Assembly: GCF_036488675.1 (NCBI RefSeq)
Contig: NZ_CP133148.1
Coordinates: 3,370,001-3,434,000, forward strand
DNA from: Sinorhizobium chiapasense
Lineage (GTDB): Bacteria; Pseudomonadota; Alphaproteobacteria; Rhizobiales; Rhizobiaceae
Direction of reading: 5' to 3'
DNA: 64,000 nt
Numbering within the stretch: position 1 is the stretch's first letter; every line of letters begins with the position of its first letter. The translations under genes and the position numbers were made by a program. The notes under the pieces are model-generated. The model did not search any database. It was given only the letters and a program-made list of their open reading frames with translations, and was not told the DNA's origin. Positions 1 to 8,203 of the stretch are shown in pieces.

Positions 1-886
1 GGCCCCACCAATCGAGCGGCTGCGCGATCGTCGCCATGTCGCCGTCCTCGATCAGCGGCATCCGACTGCCAAGCGCCGACAGGAAACCCTCAGGGTATTC
101 GCCCTTGAAGATCGGGCCAAAGAAGACGCCATTGTGGAAGTCGAACGCGCGCTCGGCCGCGGCCTTGTCCATGGCGCTGGTGCTGCCCGGATAGACCGAA
201 TGGGCGTTGATGACGATGCCCGTCGGCAGGCGCGAGCTCTCGGAGCGGATCGCCTCGACGCCAAGGCCATGGGCGAGATTGGTGAAGTGGAGCGCGGCGA
301 GCGCCGCATCCATGTTGCGCTCGCCCGGGGCGTGAATGCCGTAGAGATGGCTGAGCCATACCGAACACCAGGGCTCGTTGAAGGTGGCGACCGCATCGAG
401 CCTGTCGCCGAGGCGGGCGATGACGGTCTTGGCATAGCGTTGGTAGGCGTAGGCGGTCGTGCGCGCCGTCCAGCCGCCGTCGCCCATTAGCGCGAGCGGC
501 AGGTCCCAATGATACAGGGTCGCGAAGGCATTGATGCCGCGGGCTTTCAAGCCGTCGACAAGCCGGTCGTAGAAATCGAGGCCCTTCTCGTTGATCGGTC
601 CGGTGCCCTCCGGAACTATGCGCGGCCAGGCGATCGAGAAGCGATAGGCTTCGACGCCCAGGCTCTTGATAAGATCGAGATCCTGCTCCAGCCGATTGTA
701 ATGATCGCAAGCGACGTCGCCGTTGTGGCGCTCGAAGACGCGGCCCGGCATGTTGGAAAAGGCATCCCAGATGGATGGCTTGCGCCCATCCGCCTTGCTC
801 GCCCCCTCGATCTGGAACGATGCGGTGGCTACTCCGAAGACAAAGTCTCCAGGGAAGCGTTCTGCGAGTTTCTTGGCTTCGATCAT
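1..886 (-). CDS. Beta-glucosidase, glycoside hydrolase family 1 (3' end cut by window edge)
   Basis: GH1 retaining glycosidase expected to hydrolyse beta-glucosides in the cytoplasm. Translating leftwards from ATG 884-886 gives an uninterrupted 295-residue N-terminal part. It opens with the GH1 signature FVFGVATASFQIEG near residues 15-28, then WDAF, HYNRLEQDLDLIKSLGVEAY and FSIAWPRI. The acid/base motif TFNEPW lies around residues 163-168. The second catalytic glutamate (E/TENG motif) would lie beyond the window. A GAGG sits 7 nt before the ATG. It is the last of three same-strand genes (sugar isomerase, Gfo/Idh/MocA dehydrogenase, this), which suggests use of a plant glucoside or disaccharide. 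The exact substrate cannot be read from the sequence. Confidence 0.93.
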   Translation of the reverse strand, partial: MIEAKKLAERFPGDFVFGVATASFQIEGASKADGRKPSIWDAFSNMPGRVFERHNGDVACDHYNRLEQDLDLIKSLGVEAYRFSIAWPRIVPEGTGPINEKGLDFYDRLVDGLKARGINAFATLYHWDLPLALMGDGGWTARTTAYAYQRYAKTVIARLGDRLDAVATFNEPWCSVWLSHLYGIHAPGERNMDAALAALHFTNLAHGLGVEAIRSESSRLPTGIVINAHSVYPGSTSAMDKAAAERAFDFHNGVFFGPIFKGEYPEGFLSALGSRMPLIEDGDMATIAQPLDWWG

Positions 887-949
887 TGTTCAGCCTCGTC
901 GTCTGCGCAGCCGCACGCCGAGACCGACGCTGCTGCATTTTTGTCGGGT

Positions 950-998
950 AGAGCGGGATACAGCCGGAAAACCGCACACGCTTTCCTCATCCAGCTCT
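950..998. repeat. Intergenic palindrome, AGAGCGGGAT family (copy 1)
   Basis: Imperfect inverted repeat opening with AGAGCGGGAT, carrying the inner pair GGAAAACCG / GCTTTCC and closing with CCAGCTCT. Related copies occur at 14343-14388, 32658-32707, 33491-33534 and 41905-41940. It lies between the dehydrogenase stop and the beta-glucosidase start, so it would be transcribed as a hairpin within that unit. Confidence 0.7.
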
Positions 999-1084
999 TG
1001 TTTTCGAACGTGGCCTAAACCCCCAACGGCAAATGTCAACCCGCGAAAAGGGCGGGACTTCCCGCCCTCCTCGACCCGTCTAGG

Positions 1085-2269
1085 TCAGACCTTGATCCAG
1101 GTGCCGTTGCGCTTCGAGGACTGCACGCAGGCATCGACGAAGACCATGCCCTTCATGCCGTCATCGATCGTCGGATAGGTGACGGCCGCATCCACCTTCT
1201 CGCCGTTGCGCTTGGCGAAAATCGCCCGTGCGGCTTCCGAGTAGATATTGGCGAAGCCTTCGAGATAACCTTCCGGATGGCCGGAGGGCACGCGCGAGAC
1301 GCGGGCGGCCGCGGGCCCGGCACCGGCACCGGCGCGCGTCAGCAGGCGCTTCGGCTCGCCAAAGGGCGTATACCAGAGATAGTTCGGGTCCTTCTGCGTC
1401 CATTCGAGGCCGCCCTTGGTGCCGTAGACTCGAACCATCAGGCCGTTCTCATGGCCGGGTGCGACCTGGCTACACCAGAGCATGCCCTTGGCGCGCGCGC
1501 CGTGCTTTGCCTTGAAACGCATCATCACATGGGCATTGTCGTCGAGCTGGCGCCCGCCGACGAAGCTGTCGAGATCGGCGGAGAGCTCCTCGAGTTCGAG
1601 ACCGGAGACGAAGCAGCCGAGGTTGTAGGCGTGGGTGCCGATGTCACCGGTGGAACCGCCGGCGCCGGACCGGGCCGGATCGGTACGCCATGCGGCCTGC
1701 TTCTGGCCGGATTCCTCGATGTTCTCCGTCAGCCAGTCCTGCGGATATTCCATCTGCACGAGCCGGACGGCGCCGATATCGCCGTTCGCCACCATTTCGC
1801 GCGCCTGGCGAACCATCGGATAGCCAGTGTAATTGTGCGTCAGCACGAACAGCGCATCGCTTTCGTCTGCCGCCTTCTTGAGCTTTTTCGCATCGGCGAG
1901 CGTCGAAGTCAGCGGCTTGTCGCAGATGACGTGGATGCCGCGCTTCAGAAACTCCTTGGCGGCGGCGTAGTGGACATGGTTGGGCGTTACGATCGCCACC
2001 GCCTCGATCCCGTCCTTGAGCTTCGCCTCGCGGATCGCCATCTCCTTGAAGTCCGAATAGACGCGCTTCGGATCGAGCCCCAGTTCACGGCCGGAGGCTT
2101 GCGCCTTTTCCGGCGTCGACGACAGCGCGCCCGCGACGAGCTCGTAATGATCATCGAGCCTTGCCGCGATGCGATGGACCGCTCCGATGAAGGCGCCGGA
2201 ACCGCCACCAACCATGCCAAGCCGGATGCGCTTTTGACGACTTTCCGTGCTTCTTCCCTCTATTGCCAT
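1085..2269 (-). CDS. Gfo/Idh/MocA family NAD(P)-dependent sugar dehydrogenase
   Basis: A 394-residue cytosolic oxidoreductase. The N-terminal Rossmann fold shows IRLGMVGGGSGAFIGAVHRI close to the start, and the family motif VICDKPLTSTLADA, with the EKP-like lysine, follows in the first half. The C-terminal part carries the alpha/beta substrate domain (GSTGDIGTHAYNLGCFVSG). A longer frame runs upstream, but those residues would be encoded by the RIME-like repeat. The ATG at 2267-2269 has a GGAGAGGAAG ribosome site and is chosen. The neighbouring TIM-barrel isomerase and beta-glucosidase point to oxidation of a sugar or inositol-like polyol, since Gfo/Idh/MocA enzymes are often paired with such isomerases. 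The substrate is unknown. Confidence 0.9.
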   Translation of the reverse strand: MAIEGRSTESRQKRIRLGMVGGGSGAFIGAVHRIAARLDDHYELVAGALSSTPEKAQASGRELGLDPKRVYSDFKEMAIREAKLKDGIEAVAIVTPNHVHYAAAKEFLKRGIHVICDKPLTSTLADAKKLKKAADESDALFVLTHNYTGYPMVRQAREMVANGDIGAVRLVQMEYPQDWLTENIEESGQKQAAWRTDPARSGAGGSTGDIGTHAYNLGCFVSGLELEELSADLDSFVGGRQLDDNAHVMMRFKAKHGARAKGMLWCSQVAPGHENGLMVRVYGTKGGLEWTQKDPNYLWYTPFGEPKRLLTRAGAGAGPAAARVSRVPSGHPEGYLEGFANIYSEAARAIFAKRNGEKVDAAVTYPTIDDGMKGMVFVDACVQSSKRNGTWIKV

Positions 2270-2306
2270 CGTATTCTTCCTCTCCTGAAGTGTTTGCGGT
2301 TGCCAT

Positions 2307-2439
2307 TGCCCCTCATCCGCCTGCCACCAGTCCTTCTCCCCGCAAGCGGGGAGAAGGACTGGTGGCAACGCCTCCCCTCGCGTCGGTGGGGCGCGTCCCC
2401 TCTCCCCGCGTGCGGGGAGAGGGTTAGGGTGAGGGGCAG
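2307..2439. repeat. RIME-like intergenic mosaic element (copy 1)
   Basis: Runs from GCCCCTCATCCG to GGTGAGGGGC and contains two strong internal hairpins, CCTTCTCCCCGC/GCGGGGAGAAGG and CCCTCTCCCCGC/GCGGGGAGAGGG. Close copies lie at 52741-52853 and 54087-54191. The structure matches what I know as Rhizobium-specific intergenic mosaic elements (RIME). It fills the gap between two co-directional genes, so it probably forms stable hairpins in their transcript. Confidence 0.85.
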
Positions 2440-2454
2440 GCGACTAGTGCCTGC

Positions 2455-3507
2455 CTAGATTCCCAACATCCGCCGGTTAGCCGCCTCGTCCGTTCCGCTG
2501 TCGGCGAAATCGTCGAAGGCCTTCTCGGTGACGCGGATGATGTGGTGCTTGACGAAGTCGGCGCCTTCGCGTGCGCCGTCTTCCGGATGCTTCAGGCAAC
2601 ACTCCCACTCGACGACCGCCCAGCCGGCGAAATCATTGGCGGCCATCTTCGAGAAAACTGCGCCGAAATCGACCTGGCCGTCACCGAGCGAGCGGAAACG
2701 GCCGGCGCGGTTCACCCAGCCCTGGTAGCCGCCATAGACGCCCTGCCGGCCGGTCGGATTGAATTCCGCGTCCTTGACGTGGAACATCCGGATGCGGTCC
2801 TTGTAGATGTCGATATTGTCGAGGTAGTCCAGGCATTGCAGCACGTAGTGCGACGGATCGTAGAGCATGCAGGCGCGGGCGTGGTTGCCGGTGCGTTCCA
2901 GGAACATCTCGTAGGTGATGCCGTCGTGCAGGTCTTCGCCCGGGTGGATCTCGTAGCAGACGTCGACACCGCAATCCTCGGCATGATCGAGGATCGGCTT
3001 CCATCGCCGGGCAAGCTCGTCGAAGGCTGTCTCCACGAGCCCCGCCGGACGCTGCGGCCAGGGATAGACGAAGGGCCAGGCGAGCGCCCCGGAGAAGCTC
3101 GCCATTGCATTCAAACCGAGATTGCGGGACGCCGTCAGCGCCATCTTCACCTGCTCGACCGCCCATTGCTGGCGCGCCTTCGGATTGCCGCGCACTTCCG
3201 GCGCGCCGAAACCGTCGAAAGCCTCGTCATAGGCCGGATGCACGGCGACGAGTTGGCCCTGCAGATGGGTCGAAAGCTCGGTGATCTCGACGCCGTTGTC
3301 GCGCGCTCTTCCGGCGACCTCGTCGCAGTAGGTCTTGGACTCGGCAGCCTTCTTCAGGTCGAACAGCCGCCCATCCCAGCTCGGAATCTGCACCCCCTTG
3401 TAGCCGCAGTCGGCCGCCCATTTGGTGATCGAGTCCCAGGAATTGAACGGAGCCGTGTCACCGGCGAACTGCGCAAGAAAAAGCCCTGGGCCCTTGATGG
3501 TCTTCAT
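2455..3507 (-). CDS. Sugar phosphate isomerase/epimerase family protein (xylose isomerase-like TIM barrel)
   Basis: A 350-residue AP-endonuclease-2/xylose-isomerase-like TIM barrel. Metal-site motifs typical of the family are visible: VCYEIHPGEDLHDG (Glu and His), YDPSHYVLQ (Asp, His), FHVKDAEFNP (His, Asp) and WAVVEWECC (terminal Glu). No signal peptide is seen, so it is cytosolic. It lies upstream of the Gfo/Idh/MocA dehydrogenase on the same strand with the RIME-like repeat between them. This isomerase plus dehydrogenase pairing is common in rhizobial sugar and inositol loci. The reaction is probably isomerisation, epimerisation or dehydration of an oxidised sugar; the specific substrate cannot be assigned. 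Confidence 0.9.
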   Translation of the reverse strand: MKTIKGPGLFLAQFAGDTAPFNSWDSITKWAADCGYKGVQIPSWDGRLFDLKKAAESKTYCDEVAGRARDNGVEITELSTHLQGQLVAVHPAYDEAFDGFGAPEVRGNPKARQQWAVEQVKMALTASRNLGLNAMASFSGALAWPFVYPWPQRPAGLVETAFDELARRWKPILDHAEDCGVDVCYEIHPGEDLHDGITYEMFLERTGNHARACMLYDPSHYVLQCLDYLDNIDIYKDRIRMFHVKDAEFNPTGRQGVYGGYQGWVNRAGRFRSLGDGQVDFGAVFSKMAANDFAGWAVVEWECCLKHPEDGAREGADFVKHHIIRVTEKAFDDFADSGTDEAANRRMLGI

Positions 3508-3765
3508 CCCGATTTTCCTCCCTGGATCACGATTCCGGCCAGCATGGCCGGTTGCTGGAAAAGGTGCACCTGCACCCTAATTTTCGCGATAGCTGATAGA
3601 CCTGAAACGTTGCAGGAGGCAGAAGCTAGCAGATTTTTCGCGAGGGGCAATCCCGCTTCTACCTGTCATGCAAGCCAGATTTTCGGTTCCCGCCAAAGCG
3701 CGTGGTGATGTATTCGAGTGAGCGGACGGGTGCCCCGGAACAGGAGCGCCCATCCCTCGCAGCGA

Positions 3766-5076
3766 TTAAACGTAGCGGTTGACCACGTTCTCCAAGAGTT
3801 CCTGCTTGCCGGATTTCGGTTGCGGATTGAGGTCGGCCTTGCGCACCCAGGCCTCGATCTCGTCGAGCGAGAAGCCGCCGTCGAGCATCTTCTTCGCCTC
3901 CGGCACGGTCCAGCCGGCATAGCGCTTTTCGAGCGGCGCGGAGAGCGCCTTGTCCTCGATCATCTTCGCCGCCGCCTTGAGACCGCGCGCGCAGCAATCC
4001 ATGCCGCCGATATGGCCGATCAAGAGGTCTTCCGGATCGATCGACTGACGCCGGAGTTTCGCGTCGAAATTGGTGCCGCCCGTCTTGAAGCCGCCGCCCG
4101 CGAGCACGTGGTAATAGGCGAGCGCCATTTCCGGAACGTTGTTCGGGAACTGGTCGGTGTCCCAGCCGGACTGGTAGTCGTTGCGGTTCATGTCGATCGA
4201 ACCGAAGATGCCGAGCGCATTGGCAAGCGCCAGCTCGTGCTCGAAGGAGTGACCGGCGAGGATCGCATGGCCCTGCTCGATGTTGACCTTCACCTCTTTC
4301 TCGAGACCGTACTTCTTGAGGAAGCCGTAGACGGTCGCGACGTCGAAGTCGTACTGGTGCTTGGTCGGCTCCTGCGGCTTCGGCTCGATCAGGATCGTAC
4401 CCTTGAAACCGATCTTGTGTTTGTACTCGACCACCAGATTGACGAAACGGCCGAGCTGGTCGAGTTCACGCTTGAGATCGGTGTTGAGCAGGGTCTCGTA
4501 GCCCTCGCGTCCGCCCCAGAGGACATAATTCTCGCCGCCGAGCTTCTGCGTCGCGTCGATGCAGGTCTTCACCGTTGCTGCGGCAAAGGCGAAAACGTCC
4601 GGATCCGGATTGGTCGCCGCCCCCGACATGTAGCGCCGGTTCGAGAAGAGGTTCGCCGTGCCCCAGAGCAGCTTGACGCCGGTCTCGGCCTGCTTCTTCG
4701 CGAAATAGTCGACGATCTCGTTGAGATTGCCGGTATTCTCCGCGAAGTTCCGGCCCTCCGGGCGCACGTCCGCATCGTGGAAGCAGTAGAACGGCACGCC
4801 GAGGAGCTGGAAGAATTCGAACGCCACGTCGGCCTTCAGCTTCGCGGCATCCATCGTGTCCTTGAACCAGGGACGCTCGAAGGTCTGGCCGCCGAAGGGA
4901 TCGCCGCCCGGCCAGACGAAGGTGTGCCAATAGGCGACGGCAAAGCGAAGGTGATCCTCCATCCGCTTGCCGAGAACGATTTCGTCCGGGTTATAGTGAC
5001 GGAAGGCGAGCGGGTTTGTGCTCTCCGGTCCCTCATATTTGATCTTGGCGATATCGCCGAAAAATCCCGTGCTCAC
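3766..5076 (-). CDS. xylA: Xylose isomerase
   Basis: Converts D-xylose to D-xylulose in the cytoplasm. At 436 residues it has the length of class II xylose isomerases. Visible signatures include [30 protein letters not shown], the catalytic His region [45 protein letters not shown] and [18 protein letters not shown], covering the metal-ligand Glu, His and Asp residues. It is separated from xylulokinase by a small gene on the other strand, so xylA and xylB are not one operon here. The 258 nt between this stop and the sugar isomerase start (3508-3765) hold no gene I can support. Confidence 0.97.
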   Translation of the reverse strand: MSTGFFGDIAKIKYEGPESTNPLAFRHYNPDEIVLGKRMEDHLRFAVAYWHTFVWPGGDPFGGQTFERPWFKDTMDAAKLKADVAFEFFQLLGVPFYCFHDADVRPEGRNFAENTGNLNEIVDYFAKKQAETGVKLLWGTANLFSNRRYMSGAATNPDPDVFAFAAATVKTCIDATQKLGGENYVLWGGREGYETLLNTDLKRELDQLGRFVNLVVEYKHKIGFKGTILIEPKPQEPTKHQYDFDVATVYGFLKKYGLEKEVKVNIEQGHAILAGHSFEHELALANALGIFGSIDMNRNDYQSGWDTDQFPNNVPEMALAYYHVLAGGGFKTGGTNFDAKLRRQSIDPEDLLIGHIGGMDCCARGLKAAAKMIEDKALSAPLEKRYAGWTVPEAKKMLDGGFSLDEIEAWVRKADLNPQPKSGKQELLENVVNRYV

Positions 5077-5210
5077 GGTCTTGCTCCTCTCATGGATGAT
5101 GGGTTGCCGGCGCCAAGCGGCAGCCGGCCATTACGTGGAAGGTAATTGGTTTCATTCCCTCGTTCGCCGACAGTCGGCACATCGAAACGCAAACCGAAAG
5201 GAAAATTCCG

Positions 5211-5570
5211 ATGCACGACCTCGAACACATTGCCGAAGCCTATATCGCCGCCTGGAACGAGACCGATGCCGCAAAGCGCGGCGCGCTTGTCGAAAGGGCG
5301 TTCACGCCGGAGATCGGCTACCGCGACCCGGTCATGCAGGGCGATGGCCACGAGGCGATCAACACGCTGATTGCCGGCGTGCAACATCAGTTCCCCGGCT
5401 TCCGCTTCGCCCTCAAGGGCAAGCCGGACGGGTTCTCCGACATGATCCGCTTTTCCTGGACGCTCGGGCCGAACGGAACCTCGGTCATCGAGGGCACGGA
5501 TTTCGGCCTCATCGAGGATGGCCGGTTGAAACAGGTGACCGGCTTCCTCGACAAGATCCCGGCGCAATAA
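5211..5570 (+). CDS. SnoaL-like / NTF2-fold small protein
   Basis: A 119-residue protein with the cone-shaped SnoaL/NTF2-like fold signature: an N-terminal helix (IAEAYIAAWNETD), then RGALVERAFTPEIGYRDP, then alternating beta strands ending VIEGTDFGLIEDGRLKQVTGF. Such proteins are polyketide-cyclase-like or steroid-isomerase-like enzymes or binding scaffolds, usually without an assigned role. A GGAAA precedes the ATG at a short distance. It lies between xylA and xylB on the opposite strand, head to head with xylA and tail to tail with xylB. The 134-nt gap to xylA therefore serves as a divergent promoter region. A link to xylose use is only positional. Confidence 0.8.
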   Translation: MHDLEHIAEAYIAAWNETDAAKRGALVERAFTPEIGYRDPVMQGDGHEAINTLIAGVQHQFPGFRFALKGKPDGFSDMIRFSWTLGPNGTSVIEGTDFGLIEDGRLKQVTGFLDKIPAQ

Positions 5571-5596
5571 GCGACGGTCGGATGCGCCGCGGCCGA

Positions 5597-7051
5597 TCAT
5601 AGCGTTGCATCCCTGATCGCCGGATAGAGGCGACGATAACGCTGATAGGCATCCTCATAGGCCGAAACCAGCGACGCGTCCGGCGCGATGGTTTCGGCCG
5701 TTGCCGGTGCGAAACAGGTTGCAACAGGATCGGCGCCGGTCGCCGCGATCAGGCCGAGCCGCGCCGCGCCGAAGGCGGCGCCAAAATCGCCGTCCGCCGG
5801 CAGATCGACCGGCAGGTTCAGCGCCGTGGCGATCGACTTCAGCCAGTAGCGTGAGCGCGATCCGCCGCCGATCGCGGTCACGTGGCTGAGCGTCGTGCCG
5901 GCCGCGCGGAGCGCCTCCAGGCTGTCGCGGATCGCAAAGGAAACCCCTTCGAGCACCGCCTGCGTCAGCACCGCACGCGAGCTTTCGTGACCGAGTCCCG
6001 TAAAGGCGCCGCGGATCGCCGCATCGTTGTGGGGCGTGCGCTCGCCGGAAAGATAGGGAAGGAAAGTGACGGAACCAGGCGCCTTGAGGACGTCACCGAG
6101 TTCGCCGGCAAGCTCTGCGGCACTCCTGCCGGTGACGCCCGAATGCCAGTTGAGCGCATCGGTCGCCGAGAGGATGACGCCCATCTGGTGCCAGGTATTC
6201 GGGAGCGCATGGCAGAAGGCATGGACTGCGCTTTCGGGATTGGGGAGGTAGCTTGCATTGGCGGCGAAGAGCACGCCGGAGGTGCCGAGCGACACGAAGG
6301 CCTGCCCCTCGGTAACCGTGCCCATGCCACAGGCAGAGGCCGCGTTGTCGCCCGCGCCGCCGGCAACGACAGCGCCAACGCCCATGCCCCAGCGGCTCGC
6401 GAGTTCCGGCCTGAGCGTGCCGGCGCTCTCCGTGCCTTCGACGAGGTCCGGCATCTGCCGTTCGTCGAGATGGGTCGCCGCAAGCAGGCTCTCCGACCAC
6501 TTGCGCTTGCCCGTGTCGAGCCAGGATGTGCCGGCGGAATCGGACATTTCCGAAATGTGCTCGCCGGTCAGCCACAGGCGGAGATAGTCCTTGGGAAGCA
6601 GGACCCAGCGCACCTTGGCGAAAATTTCCGGCTCGTTCTCGCGCACCCAGGCGAGCTTCGGCGCGGTGAATCCGGGAAAAACGATATTACCGGTCAGCTG
6701 ACGGAACTGCGGATCGCTGTCGAGGGCTGCTGCCTCGCGGAAACTGCGGGTATCGTTCCACAGAATGCAGGGACGAAGCACGGCGTCATTCTCGTCGAGC
6801 AGCGTCGCGCCGTGCATCTGGCCGGAGAGACCGATGCCGCGGACGGCGGCAAGCGCGTCCGGATGCGCCGTCTTGAGGCCGGCGATCGCCTCCTCCGTGG
6901 CGCGGACCCAGTCGGCCGGATCCTGTTCCGACCAGCCGGGATGCGGCCGCGAAACGTCGAGCGCTCCGGATGCCGAGCCGATGATCTTCTGCTCACCATC
7001 GATCAGCGTTGCCTTGACGCCGGACGTGCCGAGATCCAGTCCGAGATACAT
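5597..7051 (-). CDS. xylB: Xylulokinase
   Basis: Phosphorylates D-xylulose to xylulose-5-phosphate for entry into the pentose phosphate pathway. The 484-residue FGGY-family kinase begins YLGLDLGTSGVKATLIDG (phosphate-1 motif) and has GIGLSGQMHGATLLD. The C-terminal FGGY domain shows LPYLSGERTPHNDAAIRG and VTAIGGGSRSRYWLKSIAT. A GAGGACCCCC ribosome site precedes the ATG directly after the stop of the LacI-type regulator, with 10 nt between the genes, so regulator and kinase form a two-gene operon. Confidence 0.97.
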   Translation of the reverse strand: MYLGLDLGTSGVKATLIDGEQKIIGSASGALDVSRPHPGWSEQDPADWVRATEEAIAGLKTAHPDALAAVRGIGLSGQMHGATLLDENDAVLRPCILWNDTRSFREAAALDSDPQFRQLTGNIVFPGFTAPKLAWVRENEPEIFAKVRWVLLPKDYLRLWLTGEHISEMSDSAGTSWLDTGKRKWSESLLAATHLDERQMPDLVEGTESAGTLRPELASRWGMGVGAVVAGGAGDNAASACGMGTVTEGQAFVSLGTSGVLFAANASYLPNPESAVHAFCHALPNTWHQMGVILSATDALNWHSGVTGRSAAELAGELGDVLKAPGSVTFLPYLSGERTPHNDAAIRGAFTGLGHESSRAVLTQAVLEGVSFAIRDSLEALRAAGTTLSHVTAIGGGSRSRYWLKSIATALNLPVDLPADGDFGAAFGAARLGLIAATGADPVATCFAPATAETIAPDASLVSAYEDAYQRYRRLYPAIRDATL

Positions 7052-7061
7052 GGGGGTCCTC

Positions 7062-8099
7062 CTATGCCTGCTCGCTCGGCAGGTTGTCCTTCAGGAAAAT
7101 GTCGATGCGGATGCGTTCCTGCGCCTCGATCACGGCGAGCCCATCGGCCCTGGCTTTGAGAACGCGGATCGCGCTTCTCACCTCGTGCCCGGCATCCTGG
7201 TTAAGCACGGCGTCGATCGTGCCGGAACGAAGCGCGCTGCGGCTATGCGGCGTCAACTCGTGGGCGATCGCGCAGATCGCCTTGCTCTTGCCGGTCTTCT
7301 CGAGCGCGGCGACGAGACCGCGATTGCCGGCGCCGAGGCTGTAGATACCGGCCAGGTTCGGCTCGCGCTCGACGAGCGCGTGCACCAGTTTTTCGACGAG
7401 TACTGGATCGTCCTGCCCTTCGATCACGGGAAGAATCGGGCGCGCCGGAAATTCCTCGGCCATGACGGCGCTAAAGCCCTCCAGGCGGTCGCAATGGTCG
7501 CGTACCAGCATCGAGCCGGCCAGCACGGCGATCGGACCTGCGCGGCCACCCGTAAAACGGCCCAACAGCGTACCGGCTGTGCGTCCCGCCGCAATGTTGT
7601 CGACGCCGGCAAAATGATCGCGTTCCGATCCCGGCAGGTCCGACACAAGCGTCACGACCGCGATGCCGTCGCGCCGCAGCTGCCTCACGGCCTCGGCCAC
7701 TTCCGGGGCGTCGACGGCGACGACGGCCACCCCGGCCGGCCGGCGCTGATGGGCGTCCGACAGCGCCTGCACGAGGGCCTGCGTGTCAAAGGCCGGAACG
7801 GGAAGAATGGTGATCTGCGTTCGCTCGGAAGCGGAACGCGCCATTGCGGCACGCACCTCGCCCTCGAGTCCGCGCATGAACGAATTATCGCCCGCCGGCA
7901 GGATGAAGACGAACGGGTAGTTGCGACCTTTGGCGAGGTTGGCGGCGGCGACATCGCGCACATAGCCGAGCGTGGCAATCGCGCGCTCGACCTTGTCACG
8001 TGTGACGCTCCTGACGCCTGGGCGATTGTTGAGAACCCGGTCGACGGTCGCCAGGCTGACGCCCGCCTTCGCGGCGATATCGTGAACCGTTGGTCGCAT
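7062..8099 (-). CDS. LacI-family transcriptional regulator of the xylose genes
   Basis: A 345-residue DNA-binding protein. The N-terminal LacI helix-turn-helix reads VHDIAAKAGVSLATVDRVLN (residues about 4-23) with hinge residues following. The rest is a periplasmic-binding-protein-like sugar-sensing domain (from about FVFILPAGDN to the C-terminus). It is transcribed just ahead of xylB in the same operon, and a palindrome lies upstream of its start (8132-8153), so autoregulation is likely. Control of xylA and the upstream sugar genes is plausible, but no second copy of this operator was found near xylA. Rhizobial XylR proteins are known of this type; the effector here is inferred to be xylose-related. 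Confidence 0.88.
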   Translation of the reverse strand: MRPTVHDIAAKAGVSLATVDRVLNNRPGVRSVTRDKVERAIATLGYVRDVAAANLAKGRNYPFVFILPAGDNSFMRGLEGEVRAAMARSASERTQITILPVPAFDTQALVQALSDAHQRRPAGVAVVAVDAPEVAEAVRQLRRDGIAVVTLVSDLPGSERDHFAGVDNIAAGRTAGTLLGRFTGGRAGPIAVLAGSMLVRDHCDRLEGFSAVMAEEFPARPILPVIEGQDDPVLVEKLVHALVEREPNLAGIYSLGAGNRGLVAALEKTGKSKAICAIAHELTPHSRSALRSGTIDAVLNQDAGHEVRSAIRVLKARADGLAVIEAQERIRIDIFLKDNLPSEQA

Positions 8100-8131
8100 C
8101 CCTTCCTCCCCGGGGAACCCCTTAGAGGAAT

Positions 8132-8153
8132 TTTTGATGTACGTAAATCAAAA
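8132..8153. promoter_or_regulatory. Putative LacI-type operator upstream of the regulator-xylB operon
   Basis: The arms TTTTGAT and ATCAAAA form a perfect 7+7 inverted repeat separated by 8 bases, 33 bp upstream of the regulator start codon. Size, symmetry and AT-rich arms fit a LacI-family operator. It is the only strong palindrome in the 104-nt gap before the metallophosphoesterase stop. Confidence 0.55.
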
Positions 8154-8203
8154 TTGTCGCCAACGCGGACGAAACCGGATCCGCCATCTTCCGGCGAGGC
8201 GTT

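Noticed and set aside
90..977. 295-codon minus-strand frame over the beta-glucosidase
   Set aside because: It lies in another frame of the same strand. The frame with the GH1 motifs (ending at 886) is the real gene, and this one is Arg-rich without motifs.
2270..2368. N-terminal extension of the Gfo/Idh/MocA dehydrogenase
   Set aside because: The open frame continues upstream to 2368, but much of that sequence is the RIME-like repeat; the ATG at 2269 has a good ribosome site and matches the family N-terminus.
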